Assembly: GCA_036389155.1 (NCBI GenBank)
Contig: DASVQN010000034.1
Location: forward strand, 1 to 64,000
Origin: CADCVT01 sp036389155
GTDB taxonomy: Bacteria > Actinomycetota > Thermoleophilia > Solirubrobacterales > Solirubrobacteraceae
Reading direction: 5' to 3'
DNA length: 64,000 bases
Under the pieces are notes generated by a model, which was not told the DNA's origin, did not search any database, and saw only the letters and a list, made by a program, of their open reading frames with translations. Numbering within the stretch: position 1 is the first letter of the stretch; the number at the start of each line of letters is the position of its first letter. Below, one piece after another: positions 35,055 to 42,074 of this stretch. The translations under genes and the position numbers were made by a program.

Positions 35055-36839
35055 ATGGGTAGACGAATGCGTCTCGCGATCGCGTCGACGCTGGCCATCG
35101 CGGTGTGGCCGGCCGGCGCCCCGGCGGCCGAGTGCCCGGGGCAGGACAACGTGAAGGTGCCGGGCGCCGAGCTGCAGGAGCTCTACTGCGTCGACGACCT
35201 CTCCACGGCGGAGGGGCAGACGACCGGGCGCACGGACCGCAGCGACTGGGGCACGCTGCACGCGCGCGACACGAAGAACCCGTCGGGGTTCCCGGGCCTC
35301 CAGGTCGAGGGCTACTTCCCCGACACCTCGAAGACGAACCCGTGGCAGGGCCGCAACCACGACTCGCAGTACGTGATCCGGCTGCCCAACGACTGGAACG
35401 GCAAGCTCGTGGTCACCGGCGCCCCCGGCGTCCGCCGTCAGTACGCGGCCGACTACATCATCAGCGACTGGGTCCTCGGCCGCGGCTACGCGTTCGCGTC
35501 GACCGACAAGGGCAACACCGGGACAAGCTTCTACAACGACGGCGAGACCCCGGGCGACGCGATCGCCGAGTGGAACGCGCGGGTGACGGAGCTGACGCTC
35601 GCCGCGAAGGAGGTCGTCCGTCAGCGCTACGGGCGCGCCCCCGAGCGGACGTACATGACGGGCATCTCGAACGGCGGCTACCTGACCCGCTGGCAGATCG
35701 AGAACCGACCCGAGCTCTACGACGGCGCCGTCGACTGGGAGGGGACCTACCTCTCCCCGGAGGGCCCGAACCTCTTCACGTCGCTGCCGCCGGCGATCAA
35801 GTACTACCCGGCCTTCCGCCGCGGCGACGAGGCCGCGCACCAGGCGATGCTCGACGCCGGGTGGGCGCCCGGCTCGGAGTTCCTGTGGGACTACCACTAC
35901 GGCGTGTACTGGGACCTGACGCAGCGCACCTACCGCGAGGAGCTCGACCCCGAGTACGACGGCGACCTCGCGGCCGGCATCCCGTTCTGCCAGTCCGGCA
36001 CGCCGAACTGCGACGCCGACTACGACTACGCGACACGCGGCCAGCCCGTGCGCGACGCGATCGCCAAGGCCTCGCTCAGCGGGCGGATCGGCAAGCCGAT
36101 GCTGACGCTGCACGGGACGCTCGACTCCCTCCTGCCGATCCGCGACACCACGGCGTACGTCGACAAGCTGCGCGCGGCGGGCAAGGGCGACATGCATCGC
36201 TACTACACGATCGAGCAGGGCAACCACGTCGACAGCCTGTACGACGACTACCCGGATCGCCTGCGCCCGATCTCCCCGTGCTACCGGGCCGCCTTCATCG
36301 CCATGGAGCGCTGGGTCGAGCAGGGCGAGGCGCCGCCGCCGACGCAGAGCGTGCCCCGGCCCGGCGAGGGCGACGTCGTGAACGAGTGCACGCTGGCCGG
36401 CGGCGCCGGGGGGACGCCGACCGAGCCGGCGGGCGCGGCCGCGACGTACACGCCGCCCGCGGGCGCGACCACGGCCGGCGCGCCGCCCGCCCGCGGCGGC
36501 CGCGTGGCCCCGCGCGGCCTGCGCGTGCGCGTGACGCCGCGCCGCGATCGTCGCTCGCCGTACCGCTTCCGCACGACCGGCCGGCTGCTCCTGCCGTCGT
36601 TCGTCAGCCCGGAGGACGGCTGCGGCGAGGGCGTGCTCTCCGTGCAGGTCAAGGCGCGCGGCCGGACCGTCTCCACGCGGCGCACCCGCCTGCGCCACGA
36701 CTGCCGGTTCCGCTCCTCCGTGACCTTCCGCTCGCGACGGCGCCTCGCGACCGGGACGCTGCGGGTCGTCGTCAAGTTCGAGGGCAACACGACGCTCGCG
36801 CCCGTGAGTGCGCGCGCGCGGCGCGTCCGCGCGATGTGA
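35055..36839 (+). CDS. Secreted alpha/beta hydrolase, tannase/3-hydroxybutyrate-oligomer-hydrolase-like
   Basis: This 594-residue protein has a signal peptide (MRLAIASTLAIAVWPAGAPA) and an alpha/beta hydrolase domain of about 450 residues. Ser205 lies in the elbow GISNGGYLTR; LTLHGTLDSLLPIRD holds a probable catalytic Asp, and YTIEQGNHVDSLYDD the probable His. Large insertions around Cys pairs resemble tannases and related esterases. A Pro/Ala linker (about 455-480) leads into an Arg-rich beta tail (RGLRVRVTPRRDRR) that contains two Cys. The stop overlaps the GTG of a 3-hydroxybutyrate-dehydrogenase-like gene, so the two are coupled. That coupling is why hydrolysis of 3-hydroxybutyrate oligomers or esters is the preferred guess; aromatic esters remain possible. 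Confidence 0.82.
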   Translation: MGRRMRLAIASTLAIAVWPAGAPAAECPGQDNVKVPGAELQELYCVDDLSTAEGQTTGRTDRSDWGTLHARDTKNPSGFPGLQVEGYFPDTSKTNPWQGRNHDSQYVIRLPNDWNGKLVVTGAPGVRRQYAADYIISDWVLGRGYAFASTDKGNTGTSFYNDGETPGDAIAEWNARVTELTLAAKEVVRQRYGRAPERTYMTGISNGGYLTRWQIENRPELYDGAVDWEGTYLSPEGPNLFTSLPPAIKYYPAFRRGDEAAHQAMLDAGWAPGSEFLWDYHYGVYWDLTQRTYREELDPEYDGDLAAGIPFCQSGTPNCDADYDYATRGQPVRDAIAKASLSGRIGKPMLTLHGTLDSLLPIRDTTAYVDKLRAAGKGDMHRYYTIEQGNHVDSLYDDYPDRLRPISPCYRAAFIAMERWVEQGEAPPPTQSVPRPGEGDVVNECTLAGGAGGTPTEPAGAAATYTPPAGATTAGAPPARGGRVAPRGLRVRVTPRRDRRSPYRFRTTGRLLLPSFVSPEDGCGEGVLSVQVKARGRTVSTRRTRLRHDCRFRSSVTFRSRRRLATGTLRVVVKFEGNTTLAPVSARARRVRAM

Positions 36840-37570
36840 CCCGCTGCGCGGTCGTGACCGGCGCGGCGAGCGGCATCGGCCGCGCCATCGCCGCCCGGCT
36901 CGAGGACGACGGGTGGTCGGTGGTGGCCGGAGACCTCGAGCCCGACGAGGCCGGGCCGGGCGCGCCCGTGCGCTGCGACCTCACGACGCGCGAGGGCAAC
37001 CGCGCGCTGGTCGACGCGGCGCTCGAGCGCTTCGGCCGGGTCGACGCCGTCGTGCCGAACGCCGGCTTCCAGCACGTCGCGCCGGTCGCGGAGTTCGACG
37101 AGGACCGATGGGACGCCCTCGTCGGCCTGCTGCTCACCTCGCCGTTCCTGCTCGCCAAGTACGCATGGCCGGCGCTGAGCGAGCGCGGCGGGTCGATCGT
37201 GGTCGTCGCGTCGGTGCACGGGCTCGTCGCGTCGCCGTTCAAGGCCGGCTACGTCTCCGCCAAGCACGGCGTGGTCGGGCTCGTGAAGTCGTTGGCGCTC
37301 GAGGGGGCGGAGGCCGGCATCCGCGCCTCCGCCGTCTGCCCCGGGTTCGTCCGCACGCCCCTGGTGGAGAGGCAGATCGACGCGCAGGCCGAGGCGAACG
37401 GCGTGTCGCGCGAGCGCGTGCTCGAGGACGTCATGCTCGCGCCGCAGGCCATCAAGCGGCTGATCGAGCCGGAGGAGGTCGCCGCGACCGTCGCCTTCCT
37501 CCTGGGCGATGCCGGGCGCTCGTTTACCGGCGCGGCGATCCCGATGGACCTCGGCTGGACCGCCCGCTAG
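36836..37570 (+). CDS. Short-chain dehydrogenase, 3-hydroxybutyrate dehydrogenase type
   Basis: This 244-residue SDR has the cofactor motif TGAASGIG (residues 8-15), the NAG motif in VVPNAGFQHV, and the catalytic YVSAKHG (YxxxK). The C-terminal block PGFVRTPLVERQIDAQAEAN, then VLEDVMLAPQAIKRLIEPEE, closely follows the pattern of D-3-hydroxybutyrate dehydrogenases, which interconvert 3-hydroxybutyrate and acetoacetate with NAD. The GTG at 36836 overlaps the TGA of the upstream secreted hydrolase (GTGA) and gives the normal family length. The gene ends with a four-base convergent overlap with bioA. It makes the best metabolic clue for the preceding hydrolase genes. Confidence 0.87.
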   Translation: MTRCAVVTGAASGIGRAIAARLEDDGWSVVAGDLEPDEAGPGAPVRCDLTTREGNRALVDAALERFGRVDAVVPNAGFQHVAPVAEFDEDRWDALVGLLLTSPFLLAKYAWPALSERGGSIVVVASVHGLVASPFKAGYVSAKHGVVGLVKSLALEGAEAGIRASAVCPGFVRTPLVERQIDAQAEANGVSRERVLEDVMLAPQAIKRLIEPEEVAATVAFLLGDAGRSFTGAAIPMDLGWTAR

Positions 37571-38868
37571 GCGGCGGCGCGCAGCTCTGAGGCGCCCGTC
37601 GCGTCGCGGATCGCCGCACCGGTGATCTCGACGAGGCGGCGCAGCTCCGCCTCCTCGATCGCCAGCGGGGGCATGAGGACGACCGTGTCGCCGAGCGGGC
37701 GGATGATCGCTCCCCGCCGGCGCGCGGCGAGCGTGACCTGGTGGCCCATCCGGGCCTCGACCGGGAAGCCGGCCAGCTCGATGCCGACCATGAACCCGCG
37801 GCGCCGGACCTCCGCGACCGTGTCGAGCGGCGCCACCTCGCGGTCGAGCAGGTCGGCGAGCAGCGCGATCTTCTCCTGCAGGCGCTCGAGCGTCCGGTCC
37901 GTCTCGAAGACCTCGAGCGTCGCCAGCGCGGCGGCGCAGGCGAGCGGGTTGCCCGTGTACGTGTGGCCGTGGAAGAAGGTGCGGAACTGCTCGAAGGCGC
38001 CGAGGAAGCCCTCGTACACGCGCTCGGTGGTCAGCGTGGCCGCGAGCGGCAGGTAGCCGCCGGTCAGCCCCTTCGCGAGGCACAGGAAGTCGGGCGAGAC
38101 GCCCTCCTGCTCGCAGGCGAACATCGTCCCCGTCCGCCCGAAGCCGACCGCGACCTCGTCGCAGATCAGCAGCACGCCGTGGCGGTCGCAGAGCTCGCGG
38201 ACGGCGCGCAGGTAGCCGTCGGGGTGCAGGAGGATCCCCGCCGCGCCCTGCACGAGCGGCTCGACGACGACGGCGGCCACCTTGTCGTCGATCAGCGCCT
38301 CCATCGACGCGATGTCGCCCGGCTCGGCCTGCGCGGTCTCGAAGAGCAGCGGCCGGTAGCAGCCGTGGAAGAGGTCGATCCCGCCGACGCTGACCGAGCC
38401 GATCGTGTCGCCGTGGTAGGCGTGCTTCAGCGAGACGAACTTGGCCCGCCACCACTGCCCCTGCTGCGCCCACCACTGGTAGGCCATCTTGAGCGCGACC
38501 TCGACCGCGGTCGACCCGCTGTCGGAGTAGAAGACGCGGGCCAGGCCGGGCGGCGCGAGGTCGACGAGCTTCGCGCCGAGCTCGATCGCGCTCGGGTGCG
38601 ACAGGCCGAGCATCGTCGTGTGCGCGACCTGGTCGAGCTGGCGCCTGACGGCCGCGTCGAGCGACGGGTGACGGTGCCCGTGGACCGTGCACCACAGCGA
38701 CGAGACGCCGTCGATGTACGTGTTCCCGTCGGTGTCGGTCAGCGTCGTCCCGCGGGCGTGGGAGATGATCGGGGCGTCCTCCTCCGTCCACCCCTGCTGC
38801 TGGGTGAACGGGTGCCAGAGGACGGTGCGGTCGAGCTCGCGGAGGCGGTCGGTGTCGGAGGGCTGCAC
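37567..38868 (-). CDS. bioA: Adenosylmethionine-8-amino-7-oxononanoate aminotransferase
   Basis: This 433-residue class III, PLP-dependent aminotransferase makes 7,8-diaminononanoate in biotin synthesis using S-adenosylmethionine as amino donor. Diagnostic BioA motifs are LWHPFTQQQGW near the start, DGVSSLWCTVHGHRHP, FYSDSGSTAVEVALKMA, the cofactor Asp in ICDEVAVGFGRTG and the PLP Lys in FLCLAKGLTGGYLPL, then FFHGHTYTGNPLAC. Length matches the family. The GTG at 38868 is chosen because it gives a normal N-terminus and a TAGCGT hexamer lies 8 bases upstream. It is about 7 kb from the other biotin genes and shares a bidirectional promoter with a spermidine-synthase-like gene. Confidence 0.95.
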   Translation of the reverse strand: MQPSDTDRLRELDRTVLWHPFTQQQGWTEEDAPIISHARGTTLTDTDGNTYIDGVSSLWCTVHGHRHPSLDAAVRRQLDQVAHTTMLGLSHPSAIELGAKLVDLAPPGLARVFYSDSGSTAVEVALKMAYQWWAQQGQWWRAKFVSLKHAYHGDTIGSVSVGGIDLFHGCYRPLLFETAQAEPGDIASMEALIDDKVAAVVVEPLVQGAAGILLHPDGYLRAVRELCDRHGVLLICDEVAVGFGRTGTMFACEQEGVSPDFLCLAKGLTGGYLPLAATLTTERVYEGFLGAFEQFRTFFHGHTYTGNPLACAAALATLEVFETDRTLERLQEKIALLADLLDREVAPLDTVAEVRRRGFMVGIELAGFPVEARMGHQVTLAARRRGAIIRPLGDTVVLMPPLAIEEAELRRLVEITGAAIRDATGASELRAAA

Positions 38869-38876
38869 GGGCCGGG

Positions 38877-38886
38877 ACGCTACGGT
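38877..38886. promoter_or_regulatory. Bidirectional -10 element between bioA and spermidine-synthase-like gene
   Basis: ACGCTACGGT reads TACGGT on the plus strand (38881-38886) and TAGCGT on the minus strand (38882-38877), sharing the TA step. The start codons are 9 bases (plus) and 8 bases (minus) away, so both transcripts would be leaderless. Same layout as at 17469-17478. Confidence 0.6.
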
Positions 38887-38895
38887 GCCCGACGG

Positions 38896-40395
38896 ATGGA
38901 CCGCCCTCGCTTCGCGCCCCCGTTGGGGCTGGTCGTGTTCGTCGTCGGGGCGTGCATCCTCGGCGCCGAGATCGCCGCCGCGCGGCTGCTCGCGCCGTCG
39001 TTCGGCGCGTCGACCATCGTGTGGGCGAACACCATCGGCGTCGTCCTCGTGGCGCTGTCGATCGGCTACTGGTACGGCGGGAGGCTGGCCGACCGCGACC
39101 CGACGCCGGAGGGCCTCTACAAGGTCGTCCTGCTCAGCGCGCTCCTGCTCGGCGCGGTGCCGTTCGTGGCCGACCCGTTCCTCGAGGTGGCGGTCGACGC
39201 GCTCGACTCGATCTCGGCCGGTGCGGCCGCCGGCTCGCTCGTCGCGGTGCTGTTCCTGATCGCGGTGCCGGTGCTCGTGTCGGGCGCCGTCGCGCCCTAC
39301 GCGCTGCGCCTCGCGGTCACGGGGGTCGAGGAGGCGGGCCGCATCTCGGGGCGGCTGTACGCGATCTCCACCGTGGGCTCGCTCTTCGGGACGTTCCTGT
39401 CCGCGCTGCTGCTCATCCCGCTGGTCGGCACGCGCCGCACGTTCCTCGTGTTCGCGCTGGCGCTGGCGCTGGTCGCCGTGGCAGGCCTCGCGCGGCGCTC
39501 GCTCGTCCTGGTTCCGGTCGTGCTCGTGGGGCTCATCGCGCTGCCGGTCGGGACGGTGAAGGGGGAGGACGGCGCGCGGGTGATCCGCGAGGTCGAGACC
39601 GAGTACCAGTACGCGCGGGTCGTCGAGCGGCCGGACGGCCGGCGCCAGCTCGAGCTGAACGAAGGGCAGGCGGTCCACTCCGTGCTGCGCCCCGGCTCGT
39701 ACCTGACCGACGACTACTGGGACGACTTCCTCGTCGCGCCGTTCGCGATCCTCGACCGGGCGCCGCGGCGGATCGCGATCCTCGGCAACGCCGCCGGCAC
39801 GACCGCGCGCGCGTACGGCCACTTCTTCCCCGACACCCACGTCGACGGCGTGGAGATCGACGGCGAGCTGACCGAGATCGGCCGCGAGCTGTTCGACCTG
39901 CGCGGCCCGCACCTGCGGACGTTCACCGCGGACGCGCGGCCGTACCTGCGCGCGACCGACGAGCGCTACGACGCGATCCTCGTCGACGCCTACCGCCAGC
40001 CGTACATCCCGTTCTACCTCGCGACGCGCGAGTTCTTCCGGCTGGTGCGCGACCGGCTGACGCCCGGCGGCGTGCTGCTCGTCAACGTCGGGCACCCCGA
40101 GGGGAGCGACGACCTCGAGAAGGTGCTGAGCGCGACGATCGGCGACGCCTTCGCGACCGTCCTGCGCGTGCCGTCGGAATCCACGAACACGGTGCTGCTC
40201 GCGTCGACCGCCGCGGGCTCGGCCGCGAGGCTCCGCGCCGCGACGCTCGCGCCCGAGCTGCGGCCGCGCGCGGACGAGGCGGCGCGGGTCATGGCGCCCG
40301 CTCTGGAGGGCGGCGACGTCTACACCGACGACCGCGCGCCGGTGGAGTGGCTGGTGGACGCGTCGATCGTGCAGTTCGCCGCCGGCGAGGACTGA
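38896..40395 (+). CDS. Membrane-fused spermidine-synthase-like protein
   Basis: This 499-residue protein joins an N-terminal membrane part of about seven segments (residues 10-225) to a C-terminal spermidine-synthase-like methyltransferase fold (about 235-470). The membrane part includes ILGAEIAAARLLAPSFGAS, typical of fused spermidine-synthase-like proteins. The soluble part has AILGNAAGTTARAYGHF, the acidic VDGVEIDGELTEIG and the active-site-like DAILVDAYRQPYIPFYL. In true spermidine synthases the corresponding Asp residues bind putrescine and decarboxylated S-adenosylmethionine; here the loop is altered, so the substrate may differ. It ends exactly at the stop of the convergent secreted protein gene with no gap. 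Confidence 0.87.
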   Translation: MDRPRFAPPLGLVVFVVGACILGAEIAAARLLAPSFGASTIVWANTIGVVLVALSIGYWYGGRLADRDPTPEGLYKVVLLSALLLGAVPFVADPFLEVAVDALDSISAGAAAGSLVAVLFLIAVPVLVSGAVAPYALRLAVTGVEEAGRISGRLYAISTVGSLFGTFLSALLLIPLVGTRRTFLVFALALALVAVAGLARRSLVLVPVVLVGLIALPVGTVKGEDGARVIREVETEYQYARVVERPDGRRQLELNEGQAVHSVLRPGSYLTDDYWDDFLVAPFAILDRAPRRIAILGNAAGTTARAYGHFFPDTHVDGVEIDGELTEIGRELFDLRGPHLRTFTADARPYLRATDERYDAILVDAYRQPYIPFYLATREFFRLVRDRLTPGGVLLVNVGHPEGSDDLEKVLSATIGDAFATVLRVPSESTNTVLLASTAAGSAARLRAATLAPELRPRADEAARVMAPALEGGDVYTDDRAPVEWLVDASIVQFAAGED

Positions 40396-41709
40396 TCAGC
40401 GGCAGATCTGTCTCGCGCTGGCCTTCGCGGCGTTGTAGGACGCCCGCCGGCGTGCCCTGATGCGCCGCCAGCGCCGGCGCGAGCGCGCCGTCCGTGCGGT
40501 GCGCGCGGCCCGCTTGGCCGCCGAGAACGCGGCCTTCGCTCGGGCGCGCCTGGCGCGCGCGGCGACGCAGGCCGAGGTGGCTGTGGTCGCGGCGCATCCG
40601 GTCGCCGTCGACGCCGCCGTGCCCGGGCAGCGGTCCGATGCGTCCGGCACGCCGTCCCTGTCACGATCGGGCGGTGGGCACCCGTTGGGCGTCGCCGCCG
40701 CCTCGCGGGGGCAGCGGTCCGACGAGTCGGGGACCCCGTCGCGATCGGCGTCGGGCGGCGCCGGGCAGCCGTCCGCGGTCGCGGCCGCCACGCTGGGGCA
40801 CCGGTCGAGGTCGTCCGGGACGCCGTCGCCATCGGTGTCCTTGGGCGGCGGCGGCGGTGGCTCCTGGTCGGTGATGCGCTCCGCCGGGACGACGCGCAAC
40901 CGGTAGTCGTCGCCCGCGCAGCCGCTGTTGCCGATCCGGATCGAGTAGTGCGCCGCCGAGGCGCCGTTGTAGACCACGTGCGCGTGGGTGTTCGTGTACG
41001 CGCTCTCGGACACGAGCCTCTCGTCGTCGCTCGGGCCGAGGTAGAGCTGGGCGAACAGGCCGCACCCGTAGTCGTACGGGTCGTTGACGACCGTGTTGGT
41101 CACCACGACGTCGAACTCGCCGCCGCCGTTGGTGTAGAAGAAGAACCAGTCGTCCTCGTACGCCGAGTCGATCCGGCCGCCGTACGTCGTGCCGCCCGCC
41201 AGCGGCCCGATGGCGCTCGCCGGCGCGCGGCCGGTGTTGGCGGTGGACTGCGCCGCGCCCGGCACGGGGCCGCCTGTGAGCGGGCCGGTGGCCTTGAAGC
41301 TGTAGTTGCCGCTGCAGTTGCTGCTGCCCGTGCCGCTGAGCCGGACGTGGTAGGTGCCGGCGGCGTTCGCGATCTGCGTCAGCGAGAGGGCGTCGCCCGC
41401 GCCGATGTCGTCGTCCTTGAGCTCGTACCCGTCGGCGTCATGGATGCGCGCGCGCAGCCCGTAGTCGCAGTTGACGGTCGAGTTCGTGACGTCGACCTTC
41501 AGCGTTCCCGGCCCGGACAGGTGAACGACGAACCAGTCGTCCTCGTACGTCGATGCGATCGTCCCGGTGTAGACGACGTTCGCCTGGAGAGGCCCCTTCG
41601 CTTGGTGGATCCCGTCGTTCGGCTCGGGGGCGGGCACGGCGAAGGCGTGTGAAGGCAGCGTGAGGAGGCCGCCGACGGCGGCGACGAGCGCCCACCGAAT
41701 CCGTGGCAT
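40396..41709 (-). CDS. Secreted protein with pre-peptidase-like domains and thrombospondin type 3 repeats
   Basis: This 437-residue protein has a signal peptide (ALVAAVGGLLTLPSHAFA). Two beta domains of about 110 residues (30-145 and 155-275) share the pattern STYEDDWFVVHLSGPG and SAYEDDWFFFYTNGGG, like bacterial pre-peptidase C-terminal domains. Three thrombospondin type 3 calcium-binding repeats follow (DTDGDGVPDDLDRCP, DADRDGVPDSSDRCP, DRDRDGVPDASDRCP). The last 58 residues are a helical Ala/Arg tail with 19 Arg, bracketed by Cys near each end. The ATG at 41709 has a clear AGGAAGG ribosome site 6 bases upstream. I see no catalytic domain, so a structural or adhesive surface role is likely. 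Confidence 0.88.
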   Translation of the reverse strand: MPRIRWALVAAVGGLLTLPSHAFAVPAPEPNDGIHQAKGPLQANVVYTGTIASTYEDDWFVVHLSGPGTLKVDVTNSTVNCDYGLRARIHDADGYELKDDDIGAGDALSLTQIANAAGTYHVRLSGTGSSNCSGNYSFKATGPLTGGPVPGAAQSTANTGRAPASAIGPLAGGTTYGGRIDSAYEDDWFFFYTNGGGEFDVVVTNTVVNDPYDYGCGLFAQLYLGPSDDERLVSESAYTNTHAHVVYNGASAAHYSIRIGNSGCAGDDYRLRVVPAERITDQEPPPPPPKDTDGDGVPDDLDRCPSVAAATADGCPAPPDADRDGVPDSSDRCPREAAATPNGCPPPDRDRDGVPDASDRCPGTAASTATGCAATTATSACVAARARRARAKAAFSAAKRAARTARTARSRRRWRRIRARRRASYNAAKASARQICR

Positions 41710-41757
41710 GAGGTGCCTTCCTGCGGAGCGTCCTGCCCCGCGGACGGGAGCGGGACG

Positions 41758-41787
41758 AACGTACGCTTGGCGCGTCGCCGCTGTCAA
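41758..41787 (-). promoter_or_regulatory. Sigma-70-type promoter for the secreted repeat protein
   Basis: On the minus strand, a consensus TTGACA (-35, 41787-41782), an 18-base spacer and TACGTT (-10, 41763-41758) precede the ATG at 41709 by about 48 bases. The -35 overlaps one arm of the inverted repeat at 41785-41806. Confidence 0.7.
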
Positions 41788-41806
41788 TGGGCACTGATAC
41801 CCATTG
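41785..41806. promoter_or_regulatory. Inverted-repeat operator between two divergent promoters
   Basis: CAATGGG (41785-41791) and CCCATTG (41800-41806) flank an eight-base spacer. A direct repeat TGATACC (41795-41801 and 41809-41815, period 14) overlaps it. The site lies exactly between the two outward-facing -35 boxes and touches both, so a bound protein could control both promoters; the 70-residue LuxR-type protein is the obvious candidate. Confidence 0.6.
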
Positions 41807-41807
41807 G

Positions 41808-41836
41808 TTGATACCTGTCGATCGCCTGGGTAGATT
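41808..41836 (+). promoter_or_regulatory. Sigma-70-type promoter for the small LuxR-type gene
   Basis: TTGATA (-35, 41808-41813), a 17-base spacer and TAGATT (-10, 41831-41836) lie 18 bases before the ATG at 41855. It is the best consensus match seen in the window. Confidence 0.75.
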
Positions 41837-41854
41837 TGCTGTCCGAGCCGCCAT

Positions 41855-42067
41855 ATGTCACTGCCCGGAGCCCCGCTCACGCCGCGCGAGCTCGAAGTCC
41901 TGACGCTCGTCGCTCAGGCGTACACGAGCGAGCAGATCGCGGGGACCCTGGCGATCAGCCGGCGCACCGTCGACCACCATCGGGCCAACCTGCTCGCCAA
42001 GCTCGGGATGCACAACCGCGTCGAGCTGACGCGCTACGCGATCAGGCGCGGGCTCGTCGAGCCGTAG
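41855..42067 (+). CDS. Stand-alone LuxR-type DNA-binding protein
   Basis: This 70-residue protein is essentially only a LuxR/GerE helix-turn-helix: LTPRELEVLTLVAQAYTSEQ, then IAGTLAISRRTVDHHRANLL and AKLGMHNRVELTRYAIRRGL. It lacks any receiver, ligand-binding or ATPase domain, so it may bind DNA constitutively or be controlled by level or by partner. A strong promoter and an inverted repeat lie directly upstream, divergent from the secreted thrombospondin-3-repeat protein. It most likely regulates itself and that gene. The gene for the PAS-GGDEF-EAL protein converges on it 7 bases downstream. Confidence 0.9.
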   Translation: MSLPGAPLTPRELEVLTLVAQAYTSEQIAGTLAISRRTVDHHRANLLAKLGMHNRVELTRYAIRRGLVEP

Positions 42068-42074
42068 CGCCGCG

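Noticed and set aside
21307..37570. Genomic island acquired by transfer
   Set aside because: No integrase, tRNA, attachment repeats or change in base composition is visible at the edges; the region looks like native chromosome.
40396..40570. Frameshifted C-terminus of the thrombospondin-3-repeat protein
   Set aside because: The Ala/Arg tail is odd but the same kind of tail occurs on other exported proteins here and the frame is continuous from the repeats.
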